This document shows, one piece after another, positions 45,469 to 57,735 of a DNA stretch of 64,000 nt. Location of the stretch: assembly GCA_030544215.1 (NCBI GenBank), contig JARZZO010000013.1, forward strand, positions 26,953,229 to 27,017,228, given 5' to 3'. This DNA comes from Zantedeschia hybrid cultivar. Taxonomy: Eukaryota > Streptophyta > Magnoliopsida > Alismatales > Araceae. The translations under genes were made by a program, and so were the position numbers. Positions within the stretch are counted from its first letter, which is position 1, and each line of letters begins with the position of its first letter. The notes beneath the pieces are model-generated. The model made no database searches. It saw only the letters and a list, made by a program, of their open reading frames with translations, and had not been told where the DNA came from.

Positions 45469-48400
45469 ATGGCTAGACTTGATAAGAGTTGGATGAAGCT
45501 TGTTCATAATCGAGGAGATTTTAGATATGAAAGAGGGGTAGATGAGTTTTTGGATTTTGCCTTTGATGAAGATAGAACAAATTTTAAGCATAGACAAAAC
45601 AATGAATGATACAATGTCCATGTCGAAATTATCTTAACGGAGTAAAGTTGACCCAGATAGATGTTGAAACTCATCTTAAGGTAGATGGAGTGTGGGTGCA
45701 TTATATAAATTGGGTGTGTCATGGAGAGGCACCATTAGATGATATAGTCAGATGTCAAACCGACATCCTTCTTGTAGAGATGACTGAACAACAGGAATGT
45801 TTGATTGTTGATACCACAACTGATATACTGCATGAGTTGCAAGAAGTTGGAAGTGTTATTGTAGAAGAAGAGCATGAACCAAATTCCAAAGTGAGAGACC
45901 TTTATAAATTATTGGAAGATGCTAAAATACCATTGTATCATGGGTGCCAAACGGTTTCAAAGTTAACATTTCTTTCAAAATTTTTGCATATTAAGACACT
46001 GAATCAGGTGACAGAGACATGTATGAATATGTTTCTTGAATTCATCAAAGAAATACTATCAGAAGGAACCAATGTACCTCAAATATGATATGATGTTAAG
46101 AAGGTTATTAAAGATTTACAGTTAGGATACGAGAAGATAGATGCATGTCAGAATGATTGTCTATTATATTAGAAGGTACATGAAAATAAAGATTGATGTC
46201 CACAATGTGATATACTGAGGTATAAGAAAACTATGCAAGACTTGAACAACCAATTATAGAATGAGAAGAAGAGTCTTGGCAAATGAGTATCTAATAAAGT
46301 TTTACATTATTTTCCATTGAAAGATAGATTGCGAAGGTTGTTTATGTTGTCCAAGATAGGCAGGTGGATGATATGGCATACTGATGGTCGGATTCCTCAA
46401 CAAAATTGGGAGATGCGACATCCTACTGATTTTGAGGTATGGAAAAATTTTGATAATCAGTATCCAAGTTTCGCTGCAGAAGCTTGCAACGTGCGACTCG
46501 GTTTAACGAGTGACGGGTTCAACTCATTTGGAAATATGTGTAGTAACTATAGTGTATGACATATAATGATGGTTGTTTACAATTTGCCACCATGGATATG
46601 CATGAAATATATATTTTTGATAATGTCATTACTCATTCCTGGTCCTAAAGATCCAAAAAATGATATAGATGTATGCTTACAATCGCTAGTGGAAGAGTTA
46701 AAAGACTTATGAAATCATGGTGTTGAAATATATGATGCTTCAAAAAACTAAAATTTTAAGATGCATGCTGTCATCCTTTGGACAATAAATGACTTCCCTA
46801 CATATGCCAATTTTTTTGGACGGAGCAAAAGAGGAAAATTTGTATGTCCATCGTCTAATTATAAAACTCGTTCAAGATGGCTAAATAATTGCCGCAAATT
46901 TTGTTATTTGAGACACCAACATTTTTGTCATTGCATCATAGATGAAGGAAAAGTAACTACAAACATAAATTTGATGGTGCAATTGAAGTTGGCAGGCCTC
47001 CAATAATTCTGATAGACTTAGAACTGTGGAGCCAATAATAGAGTCTTCCTTATTTGAAGTTCGAAAAGAAGTTCAATAAAGATATTAAAGACTTGAAAGG
47101 ATGGAAAAAAAGAAGTATTTTATGTAGAGAGTTACGATACTGGTCAGGTCTTCTCACTCGTCACAATTTAGACGTAATGCATTTCGAGAAAAATGTATAT
47201 GATAATTTGTTTGTCACTTTGAATTTTATCAATGGTAAAAAAAGTAAAGACAATTTAAAGCAAGGTTAGACCTGGAAGAGTGGAGAGTACGGCCAAAATT
47301 TTATACGTCAAAGGACCCGTGATACAAGAATAAGATACAAACAATAATGTACACACTGAAAAAATGCAACAGTATGTTGTGTGTGAATTCTTAAGTAAGA
47401 TTAAGATCCTAGATGGATATTCTTCTAATTTATCAAAAAGTTTGGATATTATGGGTCGAAAGCTGACTTAGTTGAAAAGTCATGATTGTCACGTATATAT
47501 GCAAGTGTTGCTGCACTTAGCAATTTGTGGCATTGTATATGAAGATATGACTGATCCGATTACGAAGTTAAGTTTGTACTTCAAAAAATTATGTTCCAAA
47601 GTTCTTATACCTAAACGTCTATTGAACATAGAAAGTGACATCACAATGACATAATGTAAGCTGCAATAGATTTTTCTACTATCTTTTTTGATGTAGTGAT
47701 TCATTTGGTAATCCATTTGGCATATGAAGTAAGAATTATTGGTCATGTTCAACATCAACGGATGTATCCTATAGATAGATTTTTGAAAAAATTGAAAGAT
47801 TATGTCCTCAATAAGACACGTCCAAAAGGTTCAATTACAGAAAGTTATCTTATTAAATAAACAATGTGATTTTGTTATATATATATATATATATATATAT
47901 GACATTCACATTCAATTTAATCATAGAGAAAGAAATTATGATGGAACTATTAATGAGACTGATGATGAAAGTTGTTCGATCTTTAATTTTCTTAGACATT
48001 TTCTAAAAGTAAAAGTTGAAACTCGTTTACTATATGAAGAAGAAAAAGATTTAGCCCATATATAATTTTGAAACAAATTGAACAAATGGATCAATTTTTT
48101 TATGAACATAAACAAAAAGTGCAAACTTCAAGTATGGTGAAGAAAGAGTTTTTAAAATGATTTTAGAGTTACGTTCAATAACTGAAAGATGCAAATGATC
48201 CTCATTGCACTTATGACATCGAAATTTTATCATAAAGACCTTCAAGATTTGCATTTTCACATCTTGGTTACATAGTAAATAGTTTTATATTTTATATAAA
48301 AGCTATTGATGATACTAAGTTGACTCAATTGTCTAGAGTTATTGTGAATGTAGAAATTGAATCTGGATGTAATGGATATTATGGACGTCTAATTAATATT

Positions 48401-48800
48401 CTCAAAATATCTTTTGATTATCAACATGTTGTACTGTTTAAGTGTAATTAGTGGGATGTTTATAGAAAAGACAAGGGATTTAAGATCAATAAGCATGAAA
48501 TTCTCATTTTCAACATTCATTTTAAACTCAATACAAATGAGTCATTTGCTCTTGCAAATCAAGTAGAGTAACTGTTCTATGTAAATGATAACACAACAAT
48601 AGAGTGGATTATTCATGTTAGAGAACGACCTCGAGATTACTATAATATGTAGGATGAAGTAGCTGAAGATGATGTATTACATCTTAAAGAAGCTTATTAA
48701 GAAAACTTAATTGATATTCCTATTATGGGAGAAACAATGATGTGGATATTAGTAAAGGAATTAGCATAAGAGTAGGCGAATACATTGAGATTTAGGTGAT
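45469..48800 (+). pseudogene. TNP2-type CACTA transposase, decayed
   Basis: Would cut and join the element ends. Domains in order: transposase-associated N-terminal domain (start MARLDKSWMKLVHNRG at 45469; frameshift near 45606, then MIQCPCRNYLNGVKLT and HLKVDGVWVHY); the TNP2/Transposase_21 core (46317-47005: PLKDRLRRLFM, NVRLGLTSDGFNSFGNM, ILWTINDFPTYANFFG); a DUF4218-like domain (about 47472-47830: KSHDCHVYMQVLLHLAI, SFGNPFGI region, MYPIDRFLKKLKDYVLN); and a DUF4216-like domain (about 48370-48560: YYGRLINILKISFDY, LFKCN-WDVYR). More than ten stops or frameshifts interrupt it. An (AT)n run (47876-47900) lies inside. Start choice rests on the family's MDKSW-type opening. Confidence 0.88.
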
Positions 48801-48879
48801 GGTAACTTTCAATAAAGTTTATTTTTTTTATCTAATTTTACTTGTAATATTAATATGATATGATAGCTTTTGAACAGAT

Positions 48880-50765
48880 GGCTTCAGGTAGTGACTCTCA
48901 TGCCTCAGGTGGTGTCTTCATACTCCGAAAGAAGGGAAGGCCTCTCAGCACCCTATCCCTGAGCTTCTCACCTCTCAGGCCATTGCCACTCAACACCTTA
49001 TCCCTGAGCTTCTCACCTCTCAGGCTATTGTCTCTCAACACCCTATCATTGAGCTTCCCACCTCTTAGACTCTTGCCTATCAGGCCGCTATAGCTCAGGG
49101 ATCTGCAATTGTATCCATATCTTCATCTGCAGTAGATATGAATTTTAATTTTAGTCGTTCAATGAATTGATATTCTTATGTTTATAATCTAACAAAAATG
49201 TCTTTATTATGTGTATTTAAATAGGTTTATCTTCTATGCAGGCTTAGGGTCGGGAACATGATCGTCGGGACTCAACCAAAGGTATCACAGATGGGAGATT
49301 AAAGCAGGGTCAGCGATGGAACGTGCAGGTGATTGGCGGTTACAGCGTTGGAGTGAAGGGGAGCAATTTTGTATCTCTCATAAGTATTGTTGCAAAACTT
49401 CATTGCAAGATATGCAAAAAAAAAATTCTTACTCTTCCTGCAGCGAAGAAGACTGTAATGTTTAGAGATTTCGAGATAATGATATTTAAAATTAGCTATA
49501 TATTTGTGAAATATTTTAACTAATTAAGTTAATGATAATGTGTAGCTGATGTATCAATAGAATTGAACTCCCGAGATAGATAGGAAGATGTACGTACATG
49601 ACCTTAATGCATTATAGCTGGCGTGGGGTTTTGAAGAAAAGAATAAGTTAATATTTTCTTATGTTTGTTTATGATATTTTTTTAATTATTTTTTCTTATA
49701 TTCATATATAATGAAGTCAAGATCAAATCATATCCTAGTTTTATAAAGGAAAGACTTTGTAGGATACAATTGCTTCCATGCCGACCGGTGCTGATTTGTC
49801 TGACTGGCAGATAATGTCTGAGAAATGGAATATGTCAGATGAGTAGGTAATAATGAAGCTTAATAGTTTGTGTTTATTTATTCGATACAAATTTGACAAC
49901 TAATAATTTTTTTCTATAGAAAATTGCTAATCGTAATAGAAAAAATCGTTCCCATCAGTTTATGCCACATAAGCAGGGCCGGCTGAATCATTATCAATTG
50001 AACGATGATTTTGTAAGATATTCATTTTATAACTGGTCTTCCTATATTGTTAAGTTTTTATTACTTATTTTTTTTAACATAATTTGAACAGCATCGCCTT
50101 CATCAACGTGATCTCGAACTTCTTGAGATTTTCAAGATGGGTAGATGTAAGGATCTTCCAGACGACAGTGAGCATTGGGTAGATGAATAGAGTAGGAGTT
50201 GATATGTAAGTCTTTTTATCTTTTGAATTAATTTTTTTAATAATTCTTATAAAAATTAATTTATATCACTAAAAAGAATTTTGTTTTTTTTTTTTTTTTT
50301 TGTAGGAGAGGATGACCCAATTCAGTCCTTCTTTGGAGAGTGATGTTGGGAGTACTCTCCTTTCTACTGAGGAGGTCTTCATTTTAGTTATAAGAAAAGA
50401 CCGATTTAGCCATGTTCGTTGTGCGGGCAGTCGAACGACGTTATGTACATGGTATAGACCGGGAGAATGGTCAAATTCTTCTATCTATCAACGGCAAGTT
50501 GAGGAGCAGGCTGAGAAGCTGCGGATCGTGAAAGAGAAGCTCAAAATACAAGGGCAGCAGATGGAGAAGATGCACAAACATATGGCAGAGATGAGCACAT
50601 TTACAAATTGATTTCAGGCAATACATAGTTCTACTCAGCCTCAGATAGCTACTATGGATGAGGGCGATGCCGAAGGCAAGACGAACAAGGAGGGGGATGA
50701 TTTTGATGTGATGGCGATGAGTGAGTCGATGATTATTAACAAATGTATATTTCTCTGTGGATTTG
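48880..50765 (+). pseudogene. TNPA-like (Transposase_24/Ptta-type) second CACTA protein
   Basis: Would bind subterminal repeats. It begins near 48880 (MASGSDSHASGGVF). One frame then shows three tandem 16-residue repeats of the type SQHPIPELLTSQAIAT (about 48940-49080). Later blocks follow likely introns: QGREHDRRDS (about 49240); LSDWQIMSEKWNMSDE (about 49796-49843); KIANRNRKNRSHQ and GRLNHYQL (about 49921-50010, after a ctatag acceptor); HRLHQRDLELLEIFKMG (50094 on, after a gaacag acceptor); ERMTQFSPSLESDVG..STEEVF (50306 on, after a tgtag acceptor); then a coiled coil EEQAEKLRIVKEKLKIQGQQ. Stops and one or more frameshifts are present. The order matches plant TNPA-like ORFs. Confidence 0.68.
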
Positions 50766-50939
50766 TAATGTGTTTTTTTGTGAATGTATTTATTTTTATG
50801 TGAATATTTTTATTTATGCATGTGGATGTGTTTATTTATGTATGGATATGTTTATCTGTAGAATGTGTCTATGAATGCTATCATTCTGATTAAAGATTTT
50901 TGTGTATTATTTAATATTTTAAAATATTTTCTTAATATT

Positions 50940-51300
50940 AAGAATTGTTAGTGAGTAAAATCGTTGACAAAGCTACATGTCAAACTTATGTCAGAGGCTA
51001 TAACAGTTGTTGACATATGTCATTATATTTGTCAGCAGTTACAACTGTTGACATATATTAGAATATATGTCAACGGCTGTAACCGTTGACAAATATTCTG
51101 CTATTTGTTAGTGGCGGTAGTTGTTGACATGTGCTGCATATGTCACTGATCCGAACCGTTGACATATGTAACATATGTCCACGGTCCCAACCGTTGACAT
51201 ATAATGATGTTAGTCAATAGCCTGAGCTGTGGACATATGTTACATGTGTTAGTGGTTTTAGTGACCCGTCGATAATTTTTTACCAACGGATCTTTTATCC
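50940..51300. promoter_or_regulatory. 3' subterminal repeats of the CACTA element
   Basis: Palindromic motifs such as TGTCAACGG-CTGTAA-CCGTTGACA (51068-51091) and TTGTCAGCAGT-TACA-ACTGTTGACA (about 51029-51053), with further partial copies to 51235. Same core as the 5' set. Confidence 0.75.
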
Positions 51301-51388
51301 ACGATTTTGTCAACTATCTTTTAGCCTTTGCCTTTGCATTATTTGTTAGCAGCTCTTAACTGCTAATAAATCCCTTTTTCTTCTAGTA

Positions 51389-53552
51389 AAGGTTGCAATA
51401 AGAAGATATATATATTATACTGACATTCTTTTATAAGAAAGCATATCTCCTTTTTACTTTATCAATTTATCTTTTGAATCAAATACCCCAAAACATTTAA
51501 ATAAAATATTTAATTTGTCCCACATTCGGTCAAGGGTTTGGGTCGTTCTAGGCTGCATAGCAAGATGCAAAATTCGAAGTCTTGCTCCGTTGAACTTGGA
51601 AATCACGAGGGCATGCATCCTCCTATGATAAGTACGTACAGTATTCTTCCCTTTCACGCCGTCAAGTTCGACTGGTCCACGGCGATTATAAAGTCGAACC
51701 CGATTCAGGACAATATTACAAATACGTATTGCTTTAATTGGATACAAGAGTAGCATCCTCATTACATATGCAGCCAGTTATAGTTTCTGCTTCCAGTGGC
51801 CGACTTTGTCCACATGAATAATACTTGTTGCAATGTCTCAAAATCTTGCTTGTGCAACTACTGTCAGACCATCGGATCCAATGGCGCATGAGTCTCAAGT
51901 TTCATGCACCTCTTGCAGGATGGTGCATCAACTGTACGTCACCAATCATGTGATCATACGGTGGTTGGAAAGTTCTCAAAATATATTTTGGAATGTTGCA
52001 GCAAACTACATTGATTACCGCAACAGAAAGCAAGGCCCAATTTGGCCCAATTTGGTTTACAGGTTTGCATACAATGATAAGTAATTTCTGATTGTCTGTT
52101 CAGGAACAGGGCATCTTTTATTTCGATTTGGGAATTATGATTCTACTTGAAATAAGAAAAAATTAAAAATAAAAAGTAATACGATATATGTTACCAATGC
52201 TTATTCTATCGACGCATAACTAATTCAAGACTTTTACCATGATTGCTTGTTTTTATTAAGTGATCATTCCCCTAGATACGTAATCTGTACGACCAAATTG
52301 AACAAGTCTGAATAAGACAGAAACTATTATGTTCGGCCCTTATCCCCGCAATAATTAAATTACGTCTCGTGCAGAAGTAAAGTGGACGTGACCTTTTCAT
52401 CATGTCATCGGTTTGGAAAAGATAGACTATCCGTTGCCTGATCCATAAGTTAATAGCAGTAGAATAACTAAGTTATCAGTGTACGTACCATGCATTTAGT
52501 AAGAAGTAATTTATATATGGTACCATTTGCTATTCTCACCGATTTATAAGACTGTCAGTTAACTGACTTGTAAATTAACAATTGATCAAATAACTGGGTT
52601 GCCGGATACCAATCCCTTTTGTATAACATCACTTTGTTATTAAGGACTTTTCTTCTTTCTTGTGTTGGTCTTCCTTGAGCTGATAACATAGATTATAACG
52701 TAGGGATCAAAGGGCCTCACTGGGGGGTCATAGTTCGCTGTCACCTTTAATGAGCCCAAGTGGGTTTCACAGCCGTGTCGCACTTCCTTTTTGCCCTTTT
52801 AACAAAGGGGTCGGTATGTTTTCCATACCTACAAGTAATTAAGGATATCCTTGCATTAATCAAAGGGTGGGGTGAGGGCGTGGGGGGAGAACCAAGCCCC
52901 GGGCCAGCTTCTTCGTTCGCACTTGGGATTGGTTCGGAGCACCCAGTCTCGAAGATTCTGAACGGGCGAAAGGTACTCTAATTTGAGAAGAAATTGATCA
53001 TAGGCAAAATCAAGTAGGGTAAAATTATGGACATTTATATAAAGAGAGAAACAAGATAAGAAGTTACGTGGATACTACTATCACATCTTTTACTATCCTC
53101 TTTATTATATTATTTGAGAGTCGTTTGATCACTTGATTAAAGAGTTCTTATTAACTGCATTAGTTACATAAAAAATAACTTTAATTTTAATTAGAATCCT
53201 CTTATTAACAATCAAATAATTCTCAACGAGTGTGGCAAAGAAAGTGATAAAAGGTGGGGTATAATAATATCCCTCAAAAGTTATATAATAAATAGAGTGA
53301 AGAGTCAAGGTAAAAGCACAAATGCAGCATTGTGGTGAGATGGAATGCTTTGGATCCATATTCTCTGTGCCTTTGTATACCTTAGACATATGGGATAGTG
53401 TAATTGATATCCTGCCATCATTTAATTGCAAATGACTTATTTATCTGCATCCTCATCTGTTTGGAGATATACAAAAGTCCAAAAAAATAGGTCCAGTTGA
53501 TTCTATCAACAATGCGCTCAGGTCAAACTACAAAGAGTTCCATCAAAGTTAC
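51389..53552. other. Unassigned DNA after the CACTA element
   Basis: Open frames up to about 100 codons on both strands (51454-51762, 51833-52084, 52760-52981, 53129-53431) show no family I recognise and overlap each other. A GC-rich patch at 52860-52975 stands out in AT-rich surroundings. This could be ordinary intergenic DNA. Confidence 0.4.
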
Positions 53553-54136
53553 TTAACTTGAATATGATTTGTTCTTCAAAATATTTGAAATTCAAAATAA
53601 GGAGGCCTGGGGAAAGTTAAGGTGAAAAAGGCCATGTCGTACTAGGGTTATATATCCAAACCAGATTACAAATAGTTCTCATTAAAATGACCAACCATGA
53701 AACTGATCTGTTTCTCCAAAATAGTTGAACCCCAAATCATTTTTATCTTAACTTGAATATAATTTGTTCTTCAAACTATTTGAACTTCAAAATAAGGAGG
53801 GCTGGGGAAAGTTGAGGTAAAAAAGGCCATCTCGTACCAGGGTTATAAATCCAAACCATATTACAAATAGTTCTCAATAAAATGACCAACCATGAAACTG
53901 ATCTGTTTCGCTAACATACTTGAACCCCAGCATTTTTATCTTAACTTGAATATAATTTGTTCTTTAAACTATTTAAACTTCAAAATACGGAGGGCTGGGG
54001 AAAGTTAAGGTGAAAAAGGCCATGTCGTACTAGGGTTATAAATCCAAACCATATTACAAATAGTTCTCATTAAAATGACCAACCATAAAACTAATCAATT
54101 TCTCCAAGTTACTTGAACCCCAAACCATTTTTATCT
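53553..54136. repeat. Tandem repeat, about 195-bp unit, 3 copies
   Basis: Units 53553-53747, 53748-53940 and 53941-54136, each opening TTAACTTGAATAT and containing GGCTGGGGAAAGTT, AAAAAGGCCAT and AAATGACCAACCAT. No similarity to the flanking elements. Confidence 0.88.
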
Positions 54137-54829
54137 AAGTCATGCAGTCCATGGGCTAATTTAGATTTTACCAAATGTATGTATCAAATTACCATCAAAT
54201 AATCTAAACTATCTAACAATGTAGCCAATACCAAAACCACAAATAACATTGTACAAATTTCCAAAGAATCAAACTCTCTGATCTCAATAAAAGAAGATTA
54301 CATTTGCTCTCAAGAACTACTACACCATATTCTAATGAAAACTAATAGATCAACCTAACTTTATATGTTGGATAACCTTGAAGTAGGCTAAGTTTTTTGA
54401 ACCATAAGTCAAGTCAAACTACCTCTACGCTTCCTCCTCACATGCAGAGTTTGAAATAGTTAGTAGGTTTACGAGCACAAGTACTTAGTAGGCATTATAC
54501 CCACCACATTTAGCATATGAAATCATATGTGTTTTCTACTAATCTTGATCAGATCTTCTAACTCAAATTGATATTCCAATTGATTAGATTCTACTAGCCA
54601 TGGCACAAACTTATCACATACCCTCCAACACATAAGGAAGCTTACATAACAAATATCACATAGCAAACATCATGGCTAGCGGCTCATCAGATTAACACAT
54701 TCACATTTTAGAATTTCATATGAGCAAAGTTATAGTTTTTATTCTGATACTTGAATTCCACAAAGTAGGTATCTTAACTCAAAAAAAATTCAGATAACCA
54801 ATATAGGTTTGCATAAGTTACTCGTTAAC
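54137..54829. other. AT-rich DNA, nothing recognised
   Basis: No ORF, repeat or element terminus seen. Confidence 0.5.
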
Positions 54830-55149
54830 TGATTAGACAATTGATTAAGTCGAATAGACAATTAATTGCTAGACAACTAATTAGTTGATTAAGTCCATTG
54901 GAGACAAATAGTTAATTGCTAACTGGTCAGTCGATCGAATAATAGATGGGTTAATCGCTATTCTAATAAAGGGTGAGTTAATCGATTAGTGGGCCAATTG
55001 ATCGATTAAGTGAAATGAAGCACATAAATAAAACCGGTGGGTTTAACAAATTAAGAGGCTTGCCTAGTCAAAGTTAGTTGAAGTTCAAAGACATAATCAA
55101 TATAGGAAGACTTAGTTGAAATTTGGAGAGTTAATTGATACAAGGTCAG
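54830..55149. repeat. GATTAAG-rich degenerate repeat, left of E1
   Basis: Irregular copies of TTGATTAAGT, TAATCGATTA and AATTAATTGCTA. Similar text resumes at 63885-64000 (GTCAATTGATTAAGT, ATGATTAAGTGAAG), so E1 landed inside this repeat. Confidence 0.6.
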
Positions 55150-55437
55150 TGATAAGTATATATTTTTAAATAAACAATAGATGAAATTTTCACACTATAC
55201 TGTCAATTTTATGTACAAAATCATATGGAATGATAGATAAATCAATTATACTTTCAAAATATTAATTTTGCAAAATTCGAATGCCAAATATCATCATTTC
55301 ATGAATTAAGTAAGTGAGATAATTTCATTTCCAATAAGAACTTATCGGCAATTATTTAATATACATTTGAATAATTTATTGATTGCCGCATGAACATAAT
55401 TGTTATTTTATGTGGATGTAAGATATGAGCAAGTAGA

Positions 55438-55492
55438 TAGCATAGTGGTTAGCCCACCTAAGTTTTAATAAAGTGGCCAGAGTTTGAATCCC
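55438..55492 (+). promoter_or_regulatory. tRNA-like A and B boxes in E1 5' LTR
   Basis: TAGCATAGTGG (55438-55448) fits a Pol III A box and GTTTGAATCCC (55482-55492) a B box with one C-to-T change, 44 nt apart. The 3' LTR keeps the A box exactly (62387-62397) and a weaker B box. No cloverleaf, so this looks like a SINE-like or tRNA-derived module. Confidence 0.55.
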
Positions 55493-55810
55493 GGAAAGAA
55501 TAAAATTATATTTTTGCTCTTCAAAAGGGGCCCACATGCCAGCTAAGAGAGAGATGGAAATTTTGAAATTCAAATTCAAAAATAATATTTATTATTTTTA
55601 AAATTTAGATTTCAAATTTCAAAATTTAAATGTCGAAAATATCATTTATTACTCAAAATCTAATTTTCAAAAATCAAAATCAAATATCTCTCTCTAAATT
55701 CAAATTTCAAAATAAATGTTCGTGGTTTTTAAAGAGGAGCCCCTAATCAAGGGGGAGCTTAATGACCTATTTATTATCTTTTTTGAAATTCAAAATTTGG
55801 GACACTCTTC

Positions 55811-55817
55811 TATAAAA
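55811..55817 (+). promoter_or_regulatory. E1 5' LTR TATA box
   Basis: TATAAAA in CTTCTATAAAACCATG, just before the CT-rich block. Confidence 0.6.
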
Positions 55818-56698
55818 CCATGAGAAGCGGAGGAAAAAGGAACTTTTGAAATTTTAAACTCTCTCACCCCTTCCATCTAAATATCTCTCTCTCACTTTCT
55901 CCCTCTCTTTTGCTACAGTACCCGCAGGTAATGTAGTAGCCCCCTTTCTCTCTAGCTTTTGTTCTCTCTCTCTCTCTCTCTTTCGCTCTCTCTCTCTTTC
56001 TCTCTACATCTCTCTCAAACCAGCAGCTATCAGGGCAAGAGGTAGACTCGAGGTACTGCAACTGACTACTGGAAGGAGTCCAGAGCTGACAAGAATCCGC
56101 ACGAAGGGCTACGATGGCTGTAAGCATCACTTTTCTCTCTCCACCGCCTCTCTCTCTAGTTTTTGAGTTCTTTATGTTGCATTGTATTTCAAATATTTTA
56201 TATAAAAGTTTTCTTATAAAAGTCATGTTAACTTTTTATTTTTAATGTCTCTGTAAAATTTTATGTAGGTCTGATAATGAATGACAGTAGCTCCTTTGAA
56301 AAAGCTTATCTTTTATCCCTCTTTTTGTTCTACAACTTTTATTTTTTCTTCTGTTGACACTACTCAAACTTTATATTCTACTATTAATTAGTATTTTAGA
56401 GGTAATCTTAGTTTAGTAGATGGTCTGATTATGCTCGTTTATGGGTGCTCCTTTTGTGAGTTTATAGTAAGTCCGGTTAATTTCAATTCTTAACAAATCA
56501 AATCATCATGCTCCCTCTTCTTTCTTCTCTGTTTTTTCTCTAAAAACTTAAGGTTTTTAACTTTAAAAATTTATTTCCCTGTGGATTCGACCCAATCTCA
56601 CCACTTGCTATTTTTCAAATAATTATATGTGAAAATTAGAATTTTAAGATTGATGTTCGAATATGCTTAACGACATATAATTTCGAGCGATCAATTTT

Positions 56699-56716
56699 TG
56701 GCGCCATTGTCGGAGA
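56699..56716 (+). other. E1 primer binding site
   Basis: TGGCGCCATTGTCGGAGA, 5 bp after the LTR. It is close to the Athila tRNA-Asp-type site TGGCGCCGTTGCCGGGGA, differing by transitions. Confidence 0.75.
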
Positions 56717-57735
56717 AGTTGATTTTTAATTTTGAAAATTTTGGGTCCATTTGTGTATATCCATACTCACATTAATTTTCTTTTCTTGCAGGTATTTAAA
56801 AAAAATGCAAAAAGGAAAGGAAAACTCCTAGTTGGTGAGTTTGTTCCAACTTATCATTTATTTATTTTTATTTTCAAATTATGTTAGAATTGTGATAGAA
56901 TCCATTAATTTTAAAAAAAATCAGAAAATCAAAATAAATAAAAAAAATCATTTCAAGGTTAGAAATCAAACCACCATGTTTTAGGATATATAACATTTAG
57001 GAATGCATTAGTTTTCAATTTTTGTCATTTTAATTTATGTTGAAGAGTGCGGGAAGCAAGGTGAGTTTCTCTCAAATGTGCCAATAACATGTTCATGTAT
57101 TGTCAATTCATTTTTGCATAAAACGAACTTGTTTGAATTGTGGTGAGCATCTCATTGCCAAAATAACTTAAGGGCATCTTCATAACAAGATAAGGTGGGG
57201 ATTTCATCACCCTTCCTTGGCTCACAAACCACCAACACTTCATCTTGCATTTTTCAAACCTAATAAAATCAATTAGCAATTAAACCTAGGGTTCACACTA
57301 TGATTGGACCAAGTTGTGAATTTGCTTCTACTCTGGACACCGGTGTCTAGGCTAGAGGTTACAAAAGCAAACGCCTAAGCGGAAAAGTGGTTATTTAATT
57401 AGGTCCCTACAAAAGTAGGGGGAGCCTCCCACTACCCCACCTCTTACTTGGTCATTGATCCTTTGTGGGTGTGTTTCACAACGAATTCTAGTTACTTTGT
57501 GAGAAAATTTTTCTTTAGGTCTAGGTTGCACTTAAGTTATTAGGTTAATTGTTTTCAACTTGTTTGTTTTTGCATAAAAAAATAAAAAATAAATAAATAA
57601 TAAAAATAAAAACAAATCATCTTCTCTCTCTTCCTCCAGTGTATGCTAGGTAGAAGATCTCAAAATCCATATATTATCAAATCCATTCAAGAAACTGAGA
57701 GATACCTACATCACCAAACCAATCTTCAAAATTTA
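56717..57735 (+). other. E1 leader between primer site and gag
   Basis: No ORF. Shares several blocks with the E2 leader (29609-28626 on minus), for example GGGGATTTCATCACCC (about 57195) and CTAGGCTAGAGGTTACAAA (about 57350). May hold the packaging signal. Confidence 0.6.

Larger units (their letters stand above)
37469..51388 (+). mobile_element. CACTA (En/Spm-type) DNA transposon, about 13.9 kb
   Basis: Left end CACTACAAGGAAGAGGAG (37469), right end TTTTTCTTCTAGTA (51388), imperfect inverted termini whose last base G is now A. Both sides carry the 3-bp duplication AAG (37466-37468 and 51389-51391), the size expected for CACTA. Subterminal repeats with GTTGACATATG and CGACGGC cores lie inside both ends. 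It encodes a decayed TNP2-type transposase and a TNPA-like second protein, both on +. It also carries a GC-rich 5' region, large microsatellite fields and a later solo-LTR insertion. The transposase is broken, so it could move only with outside help. Confidence 0.88.
55150..56693 (+). repeat. E1 5' LTR (1544 bp)
   Basis: Starts TGATAAGTATATA, ends CGAGCGATCA. Contains tRNA-like boxes, a TATA box at 55811 and a CT-rich block (55860-56000). The minus-strand frame at 55864-56226 comes from this CT-rich DNA. Confidence 0.9.

Noticed and set aside
51454..52084. Small genes right of the CACTA element
   Set aside because: Overlapping frames on both strands with no recognisable family, splice pattern or promoter; left as unassigned.
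55438..55492. tRNA gene
   Set aside because: A and B boxes are present but no acceptor or anticodon stems can be drawn and it lies inside an LTR.
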